A stretch of DNA of 46,361 bases from contig NZ_LNDC01000077.1 in NCBI RefSeq assembly GCF_001870905.1, positions 1-46,361 of the forward strand, given 5' to 3'. The translations under genes were made by a program, and so were the position numbers. Under the pieces are notes generated by a model. That model ran no database searches and was not told the DNA's origin. It saw only the letters and a program-made list of their open reading frames with translations. This DNA comes from Geitlerinema sp. PCC 9228. Its GTDB lineage: Bacteria; Cyanobacteriota; Cyanobacteriia; Cyanobacteriales; PCC-9228. Shown piece by piece: positions 1-8,658 of the stretch (position 1 is its first letter; every line of letters starts with the position of its first letter).

Positions 1-191
1 GCTTCGCCACTGCGATCGCCGATTTCTTGTTTGATAGCTAAAGATTGCTGGTGGTACTCGATGGCTCGTTGGTACTGTCCTAGGGATTGGTAGGCAAGGC
101 CCAGATTGTTCAAAGATTTGGCTTCGCCACTGCGATCGCCACCAAATGAGGGATTTGGCCCCTCGTTCTCTTGATTCTGAAAACCTGTCAT
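1..191 (-). CDS. TPR-repeat protein, N-terminal part only
   Basis: Reverse-strand reading frame that runs off the left edge of the window. From an ATG at 191 it reads a short variable lead, then GGDRSGEAKSLNNLGLAYQ and a second unit ending EIGDRSGEA. These are kinesin-light-chain/TPR_12-type tetratricopeptide repeats, which form helical protein-protein interaction scaffolds. The same 20 bases, gcttcgccactgcgatcgcc, occur at 1-20 and 121-140. That spacing of 120 bases gives a 40-residue repeat period. In cyanobacteria such repeats often precede a CHAT or kinase domain, but the rest of this gene is outside the window. The frame stays open upstream of 191, so the start is uncertain, and a frameshifted or degenerate N-terminus is possible. 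Confidence 0.6.
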   Translation of the reverse strand, partial: MTGFQNQENEGPNPSFGGDRSGEAKSLNNLGLAYQSLGQYQRAIEYHQQSLAIKQEIGDRSGE

Positions 192-422
192 TGTCGTCCT
201 GGCAGTAATCTCCAAGTTGGCTGGGCTGGAACTGGGAACGATGCCGGTGGTTCCATGCCGGATGTCGTTACAAATTCCAGAAAGGTGGCTGTTTGCCCAT
301 GGGTAATGTGGGCGATTTTCATGGCTAGTATGCCACAAGAAATAGGAATTTGTCCAAAAAGCGAAGAAATGCGATCGCGATCGAATCTATGCAAAAAAGC
401 GATCGCGCCCATCCCAAAAAAA

Positions 423-1526
423 TTATGTAGTTCTTGCCAAATAACAATGACAGTTCGGCTTTTCTATCAAAGAAGCCGCCATACGATTCAACACGACCGC
501 TGCCAACAAACCACCCCCTAACGCCCCTTCAATCGTGACATAGGGAATTTCCAACTGCATCAGCCGTCGTTTTGCTGCCGGCGCGTGGCTGAATCCCACC
601 GGCAATCCCACCACCAAAGCCGGCTGGCAACCCCGATGTTCCACCGCCTCGCAAATTTTCACCAACACCGAGGGGGCGTATCCTACCACCCAAATATTGC
701 CATCGATCGATTCTGCCAACCGTTCCTGCCAGTTGCTATCCTGCCAAAACCGTTCCTCCGCTTCGGCGGCATTGCAGATATGGGGGTCTTCAATTAACGT
801 CGTCGATTCGCACCCCAAGTGAGCGAGGCGGGGTTTATCTAAGGTTTCCACCACGGGAGGTATATCACCCACAACGGTACATCCCGCACGCAAATGCGCG
901 CGACCTGCCTTAATCGCATCCCTGCTCAAACGCACAAAAGCCGCCAAACTAACATCCCCGCAGGCGAGAACCAAATTCGATAAAATATCCACTTCAATTT
1001 CCGGGCGTTGGGATAAGTCGGGTAACAATCGCTGCAACGCCTCCCGAAAGTTCTCCGGATGGTTCGCTACCCCGGCATCCAAATGCTGCCAGAGTTCTTC
1101 GCTTAAAGATTGCGCCGTTTGGGTTTCTACTTCTAATAATTGCAGTTGGGCAAATGCCTCCGCTTGTTTTGATTCGCAAAAGCGATCGCGTCCAATCAAA
1201 CCTTCCAGCGCCGTTGCCGTTTGCCGCAGCTTCACCAACTTTTGCACGACATTTTGGTACTGCTGCTGCAACCTTGCCACCAAAACATCCGCATCAGTGT
1301 CCTTTTCCTGACTGGCTAAAATTTCCTTAATATGGGCAAGCTGAAACCCTTGTTCCTTGAGAGCAACAATCCGCTGCAACCGCTTCACATCAGCTTCGCT
1401 GTAGAGACGATAGTTGCTGGCAGAGCGTTCCGGCGGCGGCAGCAAGCCAATTTGGTGGTAGTGCCGCACCATGCGCGGGGTAATCCCATGACCGACGGTT
1501 TGGGTAAGTTCTTTAATCGTCAGCAT
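423..1526 (-). CDS. coaR: CoaR, MerR-family cobalt-responsive regulator with precorrin-isomerase-like domain
   Basis: A 367-residue protein. Residues 1-70 are a MerR winged helix (MLTIKELTQTVG, MVRHYHQIGLLPP, YRLYSEADVKRL), followed by a dimerisation coiled coil to about 115. About 175-355 is a CobH/CbiC precorrin-8X methylmutase-like domain (VLACGDVSLA, GYAPSVLVKICE, GLPVGFSHAPAAK). The C-terminus carries Cys-His-Cys (PNCHCYLARTT), the cobalt-sensing motif described for Synechocystis CoaR. Where isomerases usually have a catalytic His before (A/T)CG/TGD, this protein has Leu, so it is probably a sensor rather than an enzyme. I chose the ATG at 1526 because MLTIKEL is the usual MerR start; the frame extends to 1607, but that would cross the divergent operator. 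It is transcribed away from coaT, which it is expected to activate when cobalt is in excess. Confidence 0.9.
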   Translation of the reverse strand: MLTIKELTQTVGHGITPRMVRHYHQIGLLPPPERSASNYRLYSEADVKRLQRIVALKEQGFQLAHIKEILASQEKDTDADVLVARLQQQYQNVVQKLVKLRQTATALEGLIGRDRFCESKQAEAFAQLQLLEVETQTAQSLSEELWQHLDAGVANHPENFREALQRLLPDLSQRPEIEVDILSNLVLACGDVSLAAFVRLSRDAIKAGRAHLRAGCTVVGDIPPVVETLDKPRLAHLGCESTTLIEDPHICNAAEAEERFWQDSNWQERLAESIDGNIWVVGYAPSVLVKICEAVEHRGCQPALVVGLPVGFSHAPAAKRRLMQLEIPYVTIEGALGGGLLAAVVLNRMAASLIEKPNCHCYLARTT

Positions 1527-1548
1527 ACCCAGCCAATTAACCAATACC

Positions 1549-1580
1549 TTGACTTTAACACCAATGTCAACGTTTAACCT
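1549..1580 (+). promoter_or_regulatory. CoaR-type operator/promoter of coaT
   Basis: TTGACT (1549-1554) and TAACCT (1575-1580) are separated by 20 bases, the over-long spacer typical of promoters activated by MerR-family proteins through DNA distortion. Inside it lies an imperfect dyad, ACTTTAACA (1552-1560) and TGTCAACGT (1565-1573), with 7 of 9 positions paired around a CCAA centre. It lies between the divergent coaR and coaT starts, with the coaT ATG about 30 bases downstream. Assignment to CoaR is inferred from position and spacing. Confidence 0.7.
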
Positions 1581-1610
1581 AAAAAAAATAGTTCTATAGG
1601 GGTACATTCT

Positions 1611-3545
1611 ATGGCAAATTTACTCTTCATCCACCGAAAGCAGTTGTATGCTTGGTGGCAAAGCTATCCCGATGCCTTTGCAGCCGTTACTTGTGCCGTT
1701 TTGACCTTTCTCGGCTGGCTATCTCTTAACAGCAACTGGGTTGGCGGCGGTATTTGGATTTTGCTGGCAGCCTACATCATTGGTGGCTACGAAAGCGCGC
1801 GGGAAGGCTTAACCACCCTCTGGCAGGAAAAGGAATTGGATGTGGATTTGCTGATGGTGGTGGCGGCGCTGGGGGCATCGATTTTGGGATTGTGGCAGCA
1901 GGAATACTATTTGTTGGTGGATGGTGCCATTTTAATTCTGATTTTTGCCATCAGCGGTGCCTTAGAAAATATTGCCATGCATCGCACGGAACGCAATATT
2001 CGCTCTCTCATGCAGCTAACTCCCGATACGGCAAGGATTTGGCAGCAAGGGCAAGAACAGATGGTTTCCACCGAACAGTTGCAAATCGGCGATCGCATTT
2101 TGGTCAAACCCGGCGAACTTATTCCCACTGATGGTATTATCCGACAAGGAAATAGTACCGCCAACCAGGCACCCATTACCGGAGAATCCATTCCAGTTGA
2201 CAAAACCATCGATGACGAAGTATTTGCCGGCACCATCAACGGCAACGGGGCTTTGCTTGTAGAACTCCACAAGCCGCCAGAAAGCAGTTTGATTCAACGG
2301 GTCATTCGGCTAGTAGAACAAGCCAAAAGCACCGAACCCCCTTCGCAACAGTTTTTAGAAAGATTTGAACGGGGATACGCGCGAGTCATTGTGGTAGCTG
2401 GGATAATATTTGGAACGCTGCCGCCCTTTCTTTTGCAATGGAGTTGGGAAACCACTATCTATCGTTCCCTCACGTTTTTGGTGGTCGCCTCTCCCTGTGC
2501 GTTAATGGCAGCGATTATGCCTACCCTGCTGTCGGGGATTGCCCGAGGGGCGCGACAGGGGATTTTATTTAAAGATGGCGCGCAGTTAGAGCAAATTGGT
2601 CGAGTAAAAGCGATCGCATTTGACAAAACCGGTACCTTAACCACCGGCGTTCTTCAAGTCAGCAACTGCATCCCCGCCGCCGACACCACCCCAGAGCAAC
2701 TTTTACAACTGGCTGCCTCCCTGGAAGCCTACTCCGAACATCCCATTGCCCAAGCCGTGGTGCAAGCAGCGAACCAGCAAAATCTTGAATTTTTAGAAGC
2801 CATTGACCTGCAAGCCAACGTCGGTTTGGGGGTTTCCGGTACGGTGGCAGGCACTCCCGTCAGGGCAGGCAAACTTTCTTTTGTCACGGAAGCCGTCAAA
2901 GCATCCATCGAACCTGTTTTATCTGAAAAGGCAGAAAAACTGGAAAAAGAAGGCAAAACCGTTATCTGGATTGCCCAAAACCAGCAAGTTATGGGACTTG
3001 TAGCGGTTGCCGACCAAGTACATCCCCAAGCAGCCCAGCTCCATGCTAACCTAAAAAAAATGGGCATTACCACCACCGCCATGCTCACAGGAGACAACGC
3101 CGCTACCGCCGAATCCGTCGCCAAAGCCGTAGGTGTCGCTCAAGTGTATGCCAATTTGCTACCGGAAGATAAGGTAAATGTCATTCAAAAATTGCAGCAA
3201 CAGCATCGTTTTGTTGCCATGGTGGGAGATGGCATTAACGACGCACCAGCTTTAACCCAGGCTTCCGTAGGCATTGCTATGGGAGGCGCTGGCAGCGATG
3301 TGGTTTTGGAGACGGCGGATATTGTGTTGATGGCGAATCGATTGGAAAGGCTGGAACAGGCGATTTCCATTGGCAAAAGGTCGCAACGCATTGTTCGGCA
3401 AAACATTACCCTGGCGCTAACATCGATTGTTTTGTTAATTGTGGCTAACTTTTTCGGCGAACTGACGCTACCGGCTGGCGTGTTGGGTCACGAAGGTTCG
3501 ACTTTATTGGTTACTCTGAATGGGATGCGCTTGTTGCGAGGATAA
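1611..3545 (+). CDS. coaT: CoaT, P1B-4-type cobalt-exporting ATPase
   Basis: A 644-residue P-type ATPase expected to pump Co2+ out across the plasma membrane. Visible motifs: actuator TGES (190-193), transmembrane metal site SPC (294-296), phosphorylation site DKTGTLT (338-344), hinge GDGINDAPAL, and HEGST (627-631) in the last membrane helix. SPC together with HEG(G/S)T and the absence of an N-terminal heavy-metal-associated domain mark subgroup P1B-4, to which Synechocystis CoaT belongs. Six to eight hydrophobic segments fit the family. The start ATG follows GGGG by about 8 bases and lies just downstream of the CoaR-type promoter. Other P1B-4 pumps carry Fe or Zn; the divergent coaR makes cobalt the most likely substrate. 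Confidence 0.92.
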   Translation: MANLLFIHRKQLYAWWQSYPDAFAAVTCAVLTFLGWLSLNSNWVGGGIWILLAAYIIGGYESAREGLTTLWQEKELDVDLLMVVAALGASILGLWQQEYYLLVDGAILILIFAISGALENIAMHRTERNIRSLMQLTPDTARIWQQGQEQMVSTEQLQIGDRILVKPGELIPTDGIIRQGNSTANQAPITGESIPVDKTIDDEVFAGTINGNGALLVELHKPPESSLIQRVIRLVEQAKSTEPPSQQFLERFERGYARVIVVAGIIFGTLPPFLLQWSWETTIYRSLTFLVVASPCALMAAIMPTLLSGIARGARQGILFKDGAQLEQIGRVKAIAFDKTGTLTTGVLQVSNCIPAADTTPEQLLQLAASLEAYSEHPIAQAVVQAANQQNLEFLEAIDLQANVGLGVSGTVAGTPVRAGKLSFVTEAVKASIEPVLSEKAEKLEKEGKTVIWIAQNQQVMGLVAVADQVHPQAAQLHANLKKMGITTTAMLTGDNAATAESVAKAVGVAQVYANLLPEDKVNVIQKLQQQHRFVAMVGDGINDAPALTQASVGIAMGGAGSDVVLETADIVLMANRLERLEQAISIGKRSQRIVRQNITLALTSIVLLIVANFFGELTLPAGVLGHEGSTLLVTLNGMRLLRG

Positions 3546-3627
3546 AGGAAAGGCAATTTTTATATCTTTCTAGCAATTTCTTCAGCAAACTTTCAGGGAA
3601 GTGCGGTACAAAGGTTAAAAATCCTGT

Positions 3628-3651
3628 AGGGGCAATTTGCAAATTGTCCCT
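3628..3651. repeat. Palindromic hairpin in the coaT-glucosidase gap
   Basis: AGGGGCAATTT-GC-AAATTGTCCCT forms a near-perfect inverted repeat with one G-T wobble. It shares the TAGGGG...CCCCTA layout of hairpins found at 13233, 16993, 17094, 36048 and 40050, but no flanking terminal repeats are visible here. The rest of the 156-base gap (3546-3701) shows no gene and no clear terminator. Confidence 0.5.
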
Positions 3652-3701
3652 GCGAAAAAACGTTATATTGGGATTTGGTTGTTGAATAATGGCTATCCAG
3701 C

Positions 3702-5390
3702 ATGACACAAGACATGGAATTTTCCCCTACCAAATGGTGGCAAACGGGAATCATCTATCAAATTTATCCTCTGACCTTTGCAGATGGCAACGGCGATGGC
3801 AAAGGCGATTTGCAAGGAATTATCCAGAAATTGGATTATCTCAACGATGGCAATCCGGAAAGCAATCATTCCCTCGGGATTGATGCTATTTGGCTGTCTC
3901 CGATTCACGAATCTCCCATGGTGGATAATGGCTACGATGTCAGCGATTACTATCGGATTGCGCCTGTATTTGGTACGTTACAAGATTTTGAGGAGTTGCT
4001 GGCAGAAGCCCACAAACGAGGGATAAAAGTTATCATGGATCTGGTTATCAACCATACGTCTACGCAACACGATTGGTTTTTAGAATCCAGTTCCAGTCGA
4101 GACAATCCCAAAAGCGATTGGTATTTGTGGCAAGACCCAGCGCCAGGGGGTGGGGTTCCTAACAATTGGCTTTCTTATTTTGGTGGTAGCGGTTGGACTT
4201 TTCACGAAACCAGAGGGCAATATTATTACCATACATTTAATCAAAACCAACCCGATTTAAACTGGCAAAATCCAGAGGTCAGAAAAGCCATTTATGAGGT
4301 GATAGAATTTTGGCTGCAGAAAGGGGTAGATGGATTTCGGTTGGATGCTTCCAGCGTTTATAGCAAAGACCCCTATTTTCGTCCCAATCCGACAAAATTT
4401 GGAGCCAGCGATCGCAACGCTTATAACAACCAACACCACATTTACAATAAAAATTTACCGGAGAACCATCAAATTGTCAAGGAAATCAGAGAAATTTGCG
4501 ATCGCTACAAAAATCGCGTTTTAATTGGCGAAACCTTTATCGACAACCAATTATTCGATTCTGCCAGCTTTTACGGTGTTAACAACGACGAACTCCATTT
4601 AGCCTTTAACTTTGAATTTCCTTTTAGCACTTGGTATCCCGGCTATTTGCAACGAGAAATTGAAAAAAAAGAACTCATCACCCCACCCCAAGCCTGGCCA
4701 ACCTATTTTCTAGACAACCACGACATCCCCCGACATTTATCCCGTTGGGTAGAATGTAGTTTGTGCATTGACTCCCAAGAAATTGCCCTCGCCGCCGCTA
4801 CAATTTTATTAACCGTACGCGGTACACCAGTTCTATATTATGGGGAAGAAATTGGCATGGTCAACAATGTCGATATCCCCGAAGAGAAAGCCCAAGATAA
4901 AGTTTTGGCACCGCACATCGGCGGCGAATTTTTACCTTCACGAGATGGCGCTAGAACGCCCATGCAGTGGGATACTTCTGCCCATGCTGGTTTTAGTTTT
5001 GGTCGGGATATCGAACCTTGGCTTCCCGTTCATAAAAATTATCCCCAGGTGAATGTTTCCACACAATGGCAAGACCCCAATTCTACCCTAAATTTCTACC
5101 GAAAATTAATTGAAATTCGCAAACATAGCGAGGCTTTAATTCGCGGTCGTTGGCGTTCTTTAATTCACTATCCCTACGAACATTTGGCATACGTGCGCGA
5201 AACCCGACAGGAACGCGTTTTGGTGGTCATTAATTTTTCCTACGAAAAAGACCTAACCACCGACGAACATATTGTTCCGAAAGTTTGGGAGGTTTTGCTC
5301 TCCAATCGGTTAGAATCCGGGCAAACGATTAAACTACCAAAGCGATTGGAACCTTTTGAAATTTTCATTGTCAAAGCCGATTTGTCGTAA
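3702..5390 (+). CDS. GH13 alpha-amylase-family glucosidase
   Basis: A 562-residue single-domain GH13 enzyme expected to hydrolyse or transfer alpha-glucosidic bonds in small maltodextrins or isomalto-oligosaccharides. The four conserved regions are visible: DLVINHTS (113-120), GVDGFRLDAS with nucleophile Asp215, LIGETF with acid/base Glu277, and FLDNHD with Asp341. The N-terminal WWQTGIIYQIYPLTFAD and the MQWD segment are typical of alpha-glucosidase, oligo-1,6-glucosidase and sucrose-isomerase-like members. No signal peptide is visible, so it is probably cytoplasmic. Its stop codon abuts the stop of the convergent cbiO gene with no spacer. The substrate cannot be told from sequence; trehalose synthase or sucrose-active subfamilies are alternatives. 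A second in-frame ATG lies at 3714. Confidence 0.85.
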   Translation: MTQDMEFSPTKWWQTGIIYQIYPLTFADGNGDGKGDLQGIIQKLDYLNDGNPESNHSLGIDAIWLSPIHESPMVDNGYDVSDYYRIAPVFGTLQDFEELLAEAHKRGIKVIMDLVINHTSTQHDWFLESSSSRDNPKSDWYLWQDPAPGGGVPNNWLSYFGGSGWTFHETRGQYYYHTFNQNQPDLNWQNPEVRKAIYEVIEFWLQKGVDGFRLDASSVYSKDPYFRPNPTKFGASDRNAYNNQHHIYNKNLPENHQIVKEIREICDRYKNRVLIGETFIDNQLFDSASFYGVNNDELHLAFNFEFPFSTWYPGYLQREIEKKELITPPQAWPTYFLDNHDIPRHLSRWVECSLCIDSQEIALAAATILLTVRGTPVLYYGEEIGMVNNVDIPEEKAQDKVLAPHIGGEFLPSRDGARTPMQWDTSAHAGFSFGRDIEPWLPVHKNYPQVNVSTQWQDPNSTLNFYRKLIEIRKHSEALIRGRWRSLIHYPYEHLAYVRETRQERVLVVINFSYEKDLTTDEHIVPKVWEVLLSNRLESGQTIKLPKRLEPFEIFIVKADLS

Positions 5391-6212
5391 TTATGTTTTG
5401 TGCAAATGCTGTTGCAATTGTTCTACATTTCTTGGCATCGGCGTCGGCTTGCCCAAACTTTCCCAAACTTCCCACAATAGGGGAACCCCCAATTGTACTT
5501 CCCTGAGAAGGTCGCGCTGGGAAAATACATCCTCCGCCTTACCTTGCAGGATCAGCTTCCCCTGATGCACAATAAAAAACCAATCCGCCCACGCATAGGC
5601 TAAATCCAAATCGTGGGTTGCCATCAGCAATGTGGTACCATTTTGCCAAATGCGATCGAGTTCTTGCAGCAAATGGTGGGTTTGCAGTCCATCCAAATAA
5701 GCGGTGGGTTCGTCTAAAAGCAGCAAATTCGGGTGCAAGGCGATCGCACCCGCCAGGGCAACCCGCCGTTTTTGTCCCATGCTAAGGTGATGTAAGGGCG
5801 ACTCCCATATTTCTTCTAAAGAAAAATCGGCAATAATTTGCCGCAGTCGCTGTTTTATATCCTTTTCCGGCAATCCCAAGTTGTACAAACCGTAAGAAAT
5901 ATCTTCGGTTACCGTACCCGCCACCAATTGTTCGTTGGGGTCTTGAAAAGCCAAACCAATCGATTTGCGCCAGCGGTTTAGAGAACGGCGATTGTAGCGC
6001 AAGCGCATTTGCGGCATGGCAATTTCCCCTTGTTGGGGTTTGTACAAACCATCCGCCAAAAATAAGAGGGTGGATTTGCCGGAACCGTTTTGACCGATGA
6101 GGGCGCTTTTTTTGCCCTGGGGAATGGATAAAGTGAGGTTGTCAATGGTGGGTTGGGTTTGCCCGGGATAGGTATAAGTAACGTTTTGAAACTGCAAAAA
6201 CCAATCTGTCAT
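5391..6212 (-). CDS. cbiO: CbiO, ATPase of an ECF-type cobalt transporter
   Basis: A 273-residue ABC ATPase energising the CbiMNQ cobalt importer. Walker A GQNGSGKS is at 40-47. It also has Q-loop AFQDPNEQLV (the FQDP(N/D) form typical of energy-coupling-factor ATPases), signature LSMGQ, Walker B LLLLDEPTAYLD and H-loop MATHDLDLA. The start at 6212 gives a 4-base ATGA overlap with the stop of cbiQ, indicating translational coupling; a longer frame to 6284 would lie inside cbiQ and is rejected. It is the last gene of cbiM-cbiN-cbiQ-cbiO. Nickel is an alternative substrate for such systems, but the upstream cobalamin riboswitch favours cobalt. Confidence 0.92.
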   Translation of the reverse strand: MTDWFLQFQNVTYTYPGQTQPTIDNLTLSIPQGKKSALIGQNGSGKSTLLFLADGLYKPQQGEIAMPQMRLRYNRRSLNRWRKSIGLAFQDPNEQLVAGTVTEDISYGLYNLGLPEKDIKQRLRQIIADFSLEEIWESPLHHLSMGQKRRVALAGAIALHPNLLLLDEPTAYLDGLQTHHLLQELDRIWQNGTTLLMATHDLDLAYAWADWFFIVHQGKLILQGKAEDVFSQRDLLREVQLGVPLLWEVWESLGKPTPMPRNVEQLQQHLHKT

Positions 6213-7003
6213 TTCAGAAGATACCATGCTTCCAACGCTAGCAACCCACAACAACCCACTATCGATTCTAGGGCATATCGCCACGAATATGCCGTTGTTT
6301 CTGGGGAATATACCCGAAATTCGCCGGAAAATCCCCGCGCGGCTATGCTATATTGAAACTGACGGTAGCGCCCCAGGGTACGCGCCAGCAATTGCCCGGC
6401 TAGCAGGCTGACGCTTTTGAAGGTTCGCTGTCTGGTACGATAGCCGCCTCTGGCTTTTTGTGCTAAATGCAACTGGGCTGCTGTTTCTAGCAAGAGAAAA
6501 ATAAAGCGATACATTAATAATAACAATTCTGTGACAATGGCAGGACAGTGCCAGCGGCGCAAAACTTGTAGCAAATGGGTAAAAGGAATGGTAAACAGTA
6601 GGAAAAATAAGCAGGAAGTACAGGCGGCGGAACGCCCGACCACATCAATGGTTTGTTGCAGGCTTTTGGGCGTGATTCCTAAGTGCCAAGAACCGATTTG
6701 CCAGGTTGCCCAAGATGGGGAAGTGGCGAAAATGTTGGTATTGGGGGAAATTTGAATTAGAAAGGCTGGCAAACTGGCGAATAAAAAAAAGGAGGCGATG
6801 CCTACCAGCAACAAATAGGTTTTGATGGGGATGCGGGCATATTGTACGATCCAAACCGCCATCCACAGTATAATGGCCAATTGTACTGGTAGATGCCCCA
6901 ATAATGCTAGCAACCAAACCGCGATCGCGAAAATTAGCTTTTGTTCGGTAGCCAGCGATCGCAATCGGTTGTTATAAGCTAAAGTATCGATACGGAGGGT
7001 CAT
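6209..7003 (-). CDS. cbiQ: CbiQ, transmembrane coupling protein of the cobalt transporter
   Basis: A 264-residue integral membrane protein with several hydrophobic helices in the first 125 residues (IFAIAVWLLALLGHLPVQLA, YLLLVGIASFFLFASLPAFL). A cytoplasmic stretch rich in Arg follows (AQKARGGYRTRQRTF, then ARTLGRYRQFQYSIAARGF), corresponding to the coupling helices with A-R-G motifs that dock on the ATPase. It links CbiO to the substrate-binding CbiM/CbiN. The start ATG overlaps the cbiN stop (TAATG), and the 3' end overlaps cbiO by four bases. Both overlaps support one operon. Confidence 0.9.
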   Translation of the reverse strand: MTLRIDTLAYNNRLRSLATEQKLIFAIAVWLLALLGHLPVQLAIILWMAVWIVQYARIPIKTYLLLVGIASFFLFASLPAFLIQISPNTNIFATSPSWATWQIGSWHLGITPKSLQQTIDVVGRSAACTSCLFFLLFTIPFTHLLQVLRRWHCPAIVTELLLLMYRFIFLLLETAAQLHLAQKARGGYRTRQRTFKSVSLLAGQLLARTLGRYRQFQYSIAARGFSGEFRVYSPETTAYSWRYALESIVGCCGLLALEAWYLLK

Positions 7004-7329
7004 TACTCGGTAGGCTGGTTGTGATGGTTTTGCTGGTTTCTGGTTTGAGAACGCCCTTTATACAAACCAATGGCAAATCCCAAAATGCCAGAACCCACCG
7101 CCGCTTGCAAGGCAAACAGCATGGATTCGGTTTCGCCGCCAGGCGGGGTAATCACTGGGGAAAACCAAGGTTGGTAGTTTGGTTCTACTTCTGCAATGGC
7201 TGCTTCCGCTTTGCCATCTGCCCCGCCGAACTGGGAATCTTTGACGGCGACCAAGGGAATGACTGATAAGGCGACCACACCTGACAGCAGAAGCAAGTTT
7301 TTCCAGCCGGAATTTGTCGTTTGCATCAT
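7003..7329 (-). CDS. cbiN: CbiN, small subunit of the cobalt transporter
   Basis: A 108-residue protein with two hydrophobic segments (near 10-30 and 70-92) around an extracytoplasmic loop. The loop holds the family signature FGGADGKAEAAI, PNYQPW and PPGGETES. CbiN is an accessory protein that helps load cobalt into CbiM. I placed the start at ATG 7329, with a second ATG directly after it at 7326. AGGAG (7338-7334) lies 4-7 bases upstream of these codons. The frame can be extended to a TTG at 7341, but that would put the SD inside the gene. Confidence 0.9.
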   Translation of the reverse strand: MMQTTNSGWKNLLLLSGVVALSVIPLVAVKDSQFGGADGKAEAAIAEVEPNYQPWFSPVITPPGGETESMLFALQAAVGSGILGFAIGLYKGRSQTRNQQNHHNQPTE

Positions 7330-7356
7330 TTTTCTCCTCAATTCAAAACAACGTTG

Positions 7357-8118
7357 CTAGGAACTGGGATTTTGCAAGGCATGAAGGCTTTGTAAATCTT
7401 CTTGGTTGTATGCCTGCAACCAATTCCAAACCAATACTGTCAGCAATCCTTCGCTAATGGCTAGTGGAATTTGGGTGACGGCGAAAATGCCAGCAAATTT
7501 GATGAATGACCCCCAAATCCCAGTGGTTTCCTCGGGAAAAGCGATCGCTAGCTGCCCGGAAGTCACCACATAAGTGGATAAATCTCCCAAAGCCGCCGCC
7601 AAAAACAAAGCAATTCCTTGCTTGCCGCTAACGCGAACGGTCAAACGATAAATTCCATAAGCCACAAAAGGACCAACCACCGCCATCGACATGGCATTGG
7701 CACCTAACGTGGTAATCCCGCCGTGTGCCAGCAACAGAGCTTGGAATAACAAAACCAAAGTGCCCAACACCGACATACTGAGAGGACCAAACAAAACCGC
7801 CCCCAATCCCGTTCCCGTGGGATGGGAAGAACTCCCAGTCACCGAAGGTACTTTCAACGCCGACAGCACAAAACAAAAAGCCCCCGATAGCGCCAACAAG
7901 AGTTTTAATTCTGGGTTTTGGCGGGTAATTCGCGTAATGGAACGAATGCCCAAAATCAAAAATGGCAGGAACGCAACCCACCAAAAAATCGCCCAACCAG
8001 CTGGCAAAAAGCCTTCCATAATGTGCATGGCTCTGGCTGGTGCAGCAGAAACCATCACTAAAATACAGCTACAAGCCGCCATAACCGCGAGATGTATAAG
8101 CTTCGATTTGCTTCTCAT
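7357..8118 (-). CDS. cbiM: CbiM, substrate-binding membrane subunit of the cobalt transporter
   Basis: A 253-residue membrane protein. An N-terminal signal-like helix ends in AAPARA before MHIMEGFLP. In CbiM/NikM, cleavage at this point exposes the Met-His end whose His binds Co2+ or Ni2+. Further family features are [11 protein letters not shown] and [20 protein letters not shown], and several membrane helices follow. It is the first gene of the uptake operon, followed at 27 bases by cbiN. The start is ATG 8118; a GTG sits directly before it at 8121. The long leader carries a cobalamin riboswitch, so uptake should fall when adenosylcobalamin is abundant. Confidence 0.92.
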   Translation of the reverse strand: MRSKSKLIHLAVMAACSCILVMVSAAPARAMHIMEGFLPAGWAIFWWVAFLPFLILGIRSITRITRQNPELKLLLALSGAFCFVLSALKVPSVTGSSSHPTGTGLGAVLFGPLSMSVLGTLVLLFQALLLAHGGITTLGANAMSMAVVGPFVAYGIYRLTVRVSGKQGIALFLAAALGDLSTYVVTSGQLAIAFPEETTGIWGSFIKFAGIFAVTQIPLAISEGLLTVLVWNWLQAYNQEDLQSLHALQNPSS

Positions 8119-8529
8119 CACTACGAACCTAGAAAGAACAACAAAAATAAGAAAGAAATCCCCGAACGAACCGCCAAAGTGCGGCCACTCCCTGAATTTC
8201 TGGAGTTTCTATGGCAATTGGGAATTTTTTAAAAAACGACTTTCCCAAGCGCAGTCAACTCAGCATCGATCGAGAAATCCAACGCCAGAACCTTCTGGAA
8301 ACGCCCACTCGATGGTTTTCCACCTGCGTAGCGATGTTCCGCTAAATTGGTTTCTCCAAAATCTTGTTAAAAAGAAATTCTCTGCATTCTCTCGTTTCCC
8401 TGCCATCTCCAACTGGGAAGCGTGAGAATTCCTTTGTGAAAATATTCTTCTCGGACGAACTGAAAATCGAATTGCTTTCCAATTGCAATCAACCATCCGT
8501 ACCTCGCAGATGCGTTTGCTAACTTTTGA
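8119..8529 (-). other. Long untranslated leader between riboswitch and cbiM
   Basis: About 410 bases with no convincing gene; frames that cross it begin inside the riboswitch or are shadows. On the transcribed strand there is a short palindrome CCAGAAGGTTCTGG (8285-8298) and a stem TTGGGAA...TTCCCAA around a T-rich loop (near 8214-8248). A T-rich tract (TTTCTTTCTTATTTTTG) precedes cbiM. None is a clear intrinsic terminator, so the expression platform of the riboswitch is not obvious. Confidence 0.5.
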
Positions 8530-8655
8530 GCTGGCGGGCATTCTGACTTAGGGAAACCAACATTTCCCATTACAGCTGCGGGACAGCGTCGGACTTGCAC
8601 CGAACTTTCCCCTTTGCATCTAATGGCTGTTCCCCATTAGAACCAACTCGATTTA
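8530..8655 (-). ncRNA. Cobalamin riboswitch upstream of cbiMNQO
   Basis: The reverse strand shows the conserved cobalamin riboswitch core in order: GGTTCTAATGGGGAACAG, then GGGGAAAGTTCGGTGCAAGT, CCGACGCTGTCCCGCAGCTG, TAATGGGAAATGTTGG and AAGTCAGAATGCCCGCC (B12 box region). The GGTGCAAGTCCG...GTCCCGC-GCTGTAA pattern is diagnostic. The element is oriented towards cbiM and should repress cobalt import when it binds a cobalamin. Boundaries are approximate to within about ten bases. It lies about 410 bases from the cbiM start, which is long for this class. Confidence 0.92.
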
Positions 8656-8658
8656 TCG

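Noticed and set aside
188-412. 74-codon reverse frame between the TPR gene and coaR
   Set aside because: No recognisable features. It overlaps the TPR frame by ATGA, which makes it slightly tempting, but composition and lack of homologous motifs argue against it.
7691-8425. 244-codon forward frame antisense to cbiM and its leader
   Set aside because: It is the antisense shadow of cbiM, with Asn/Lys-rich composition and no motifs.
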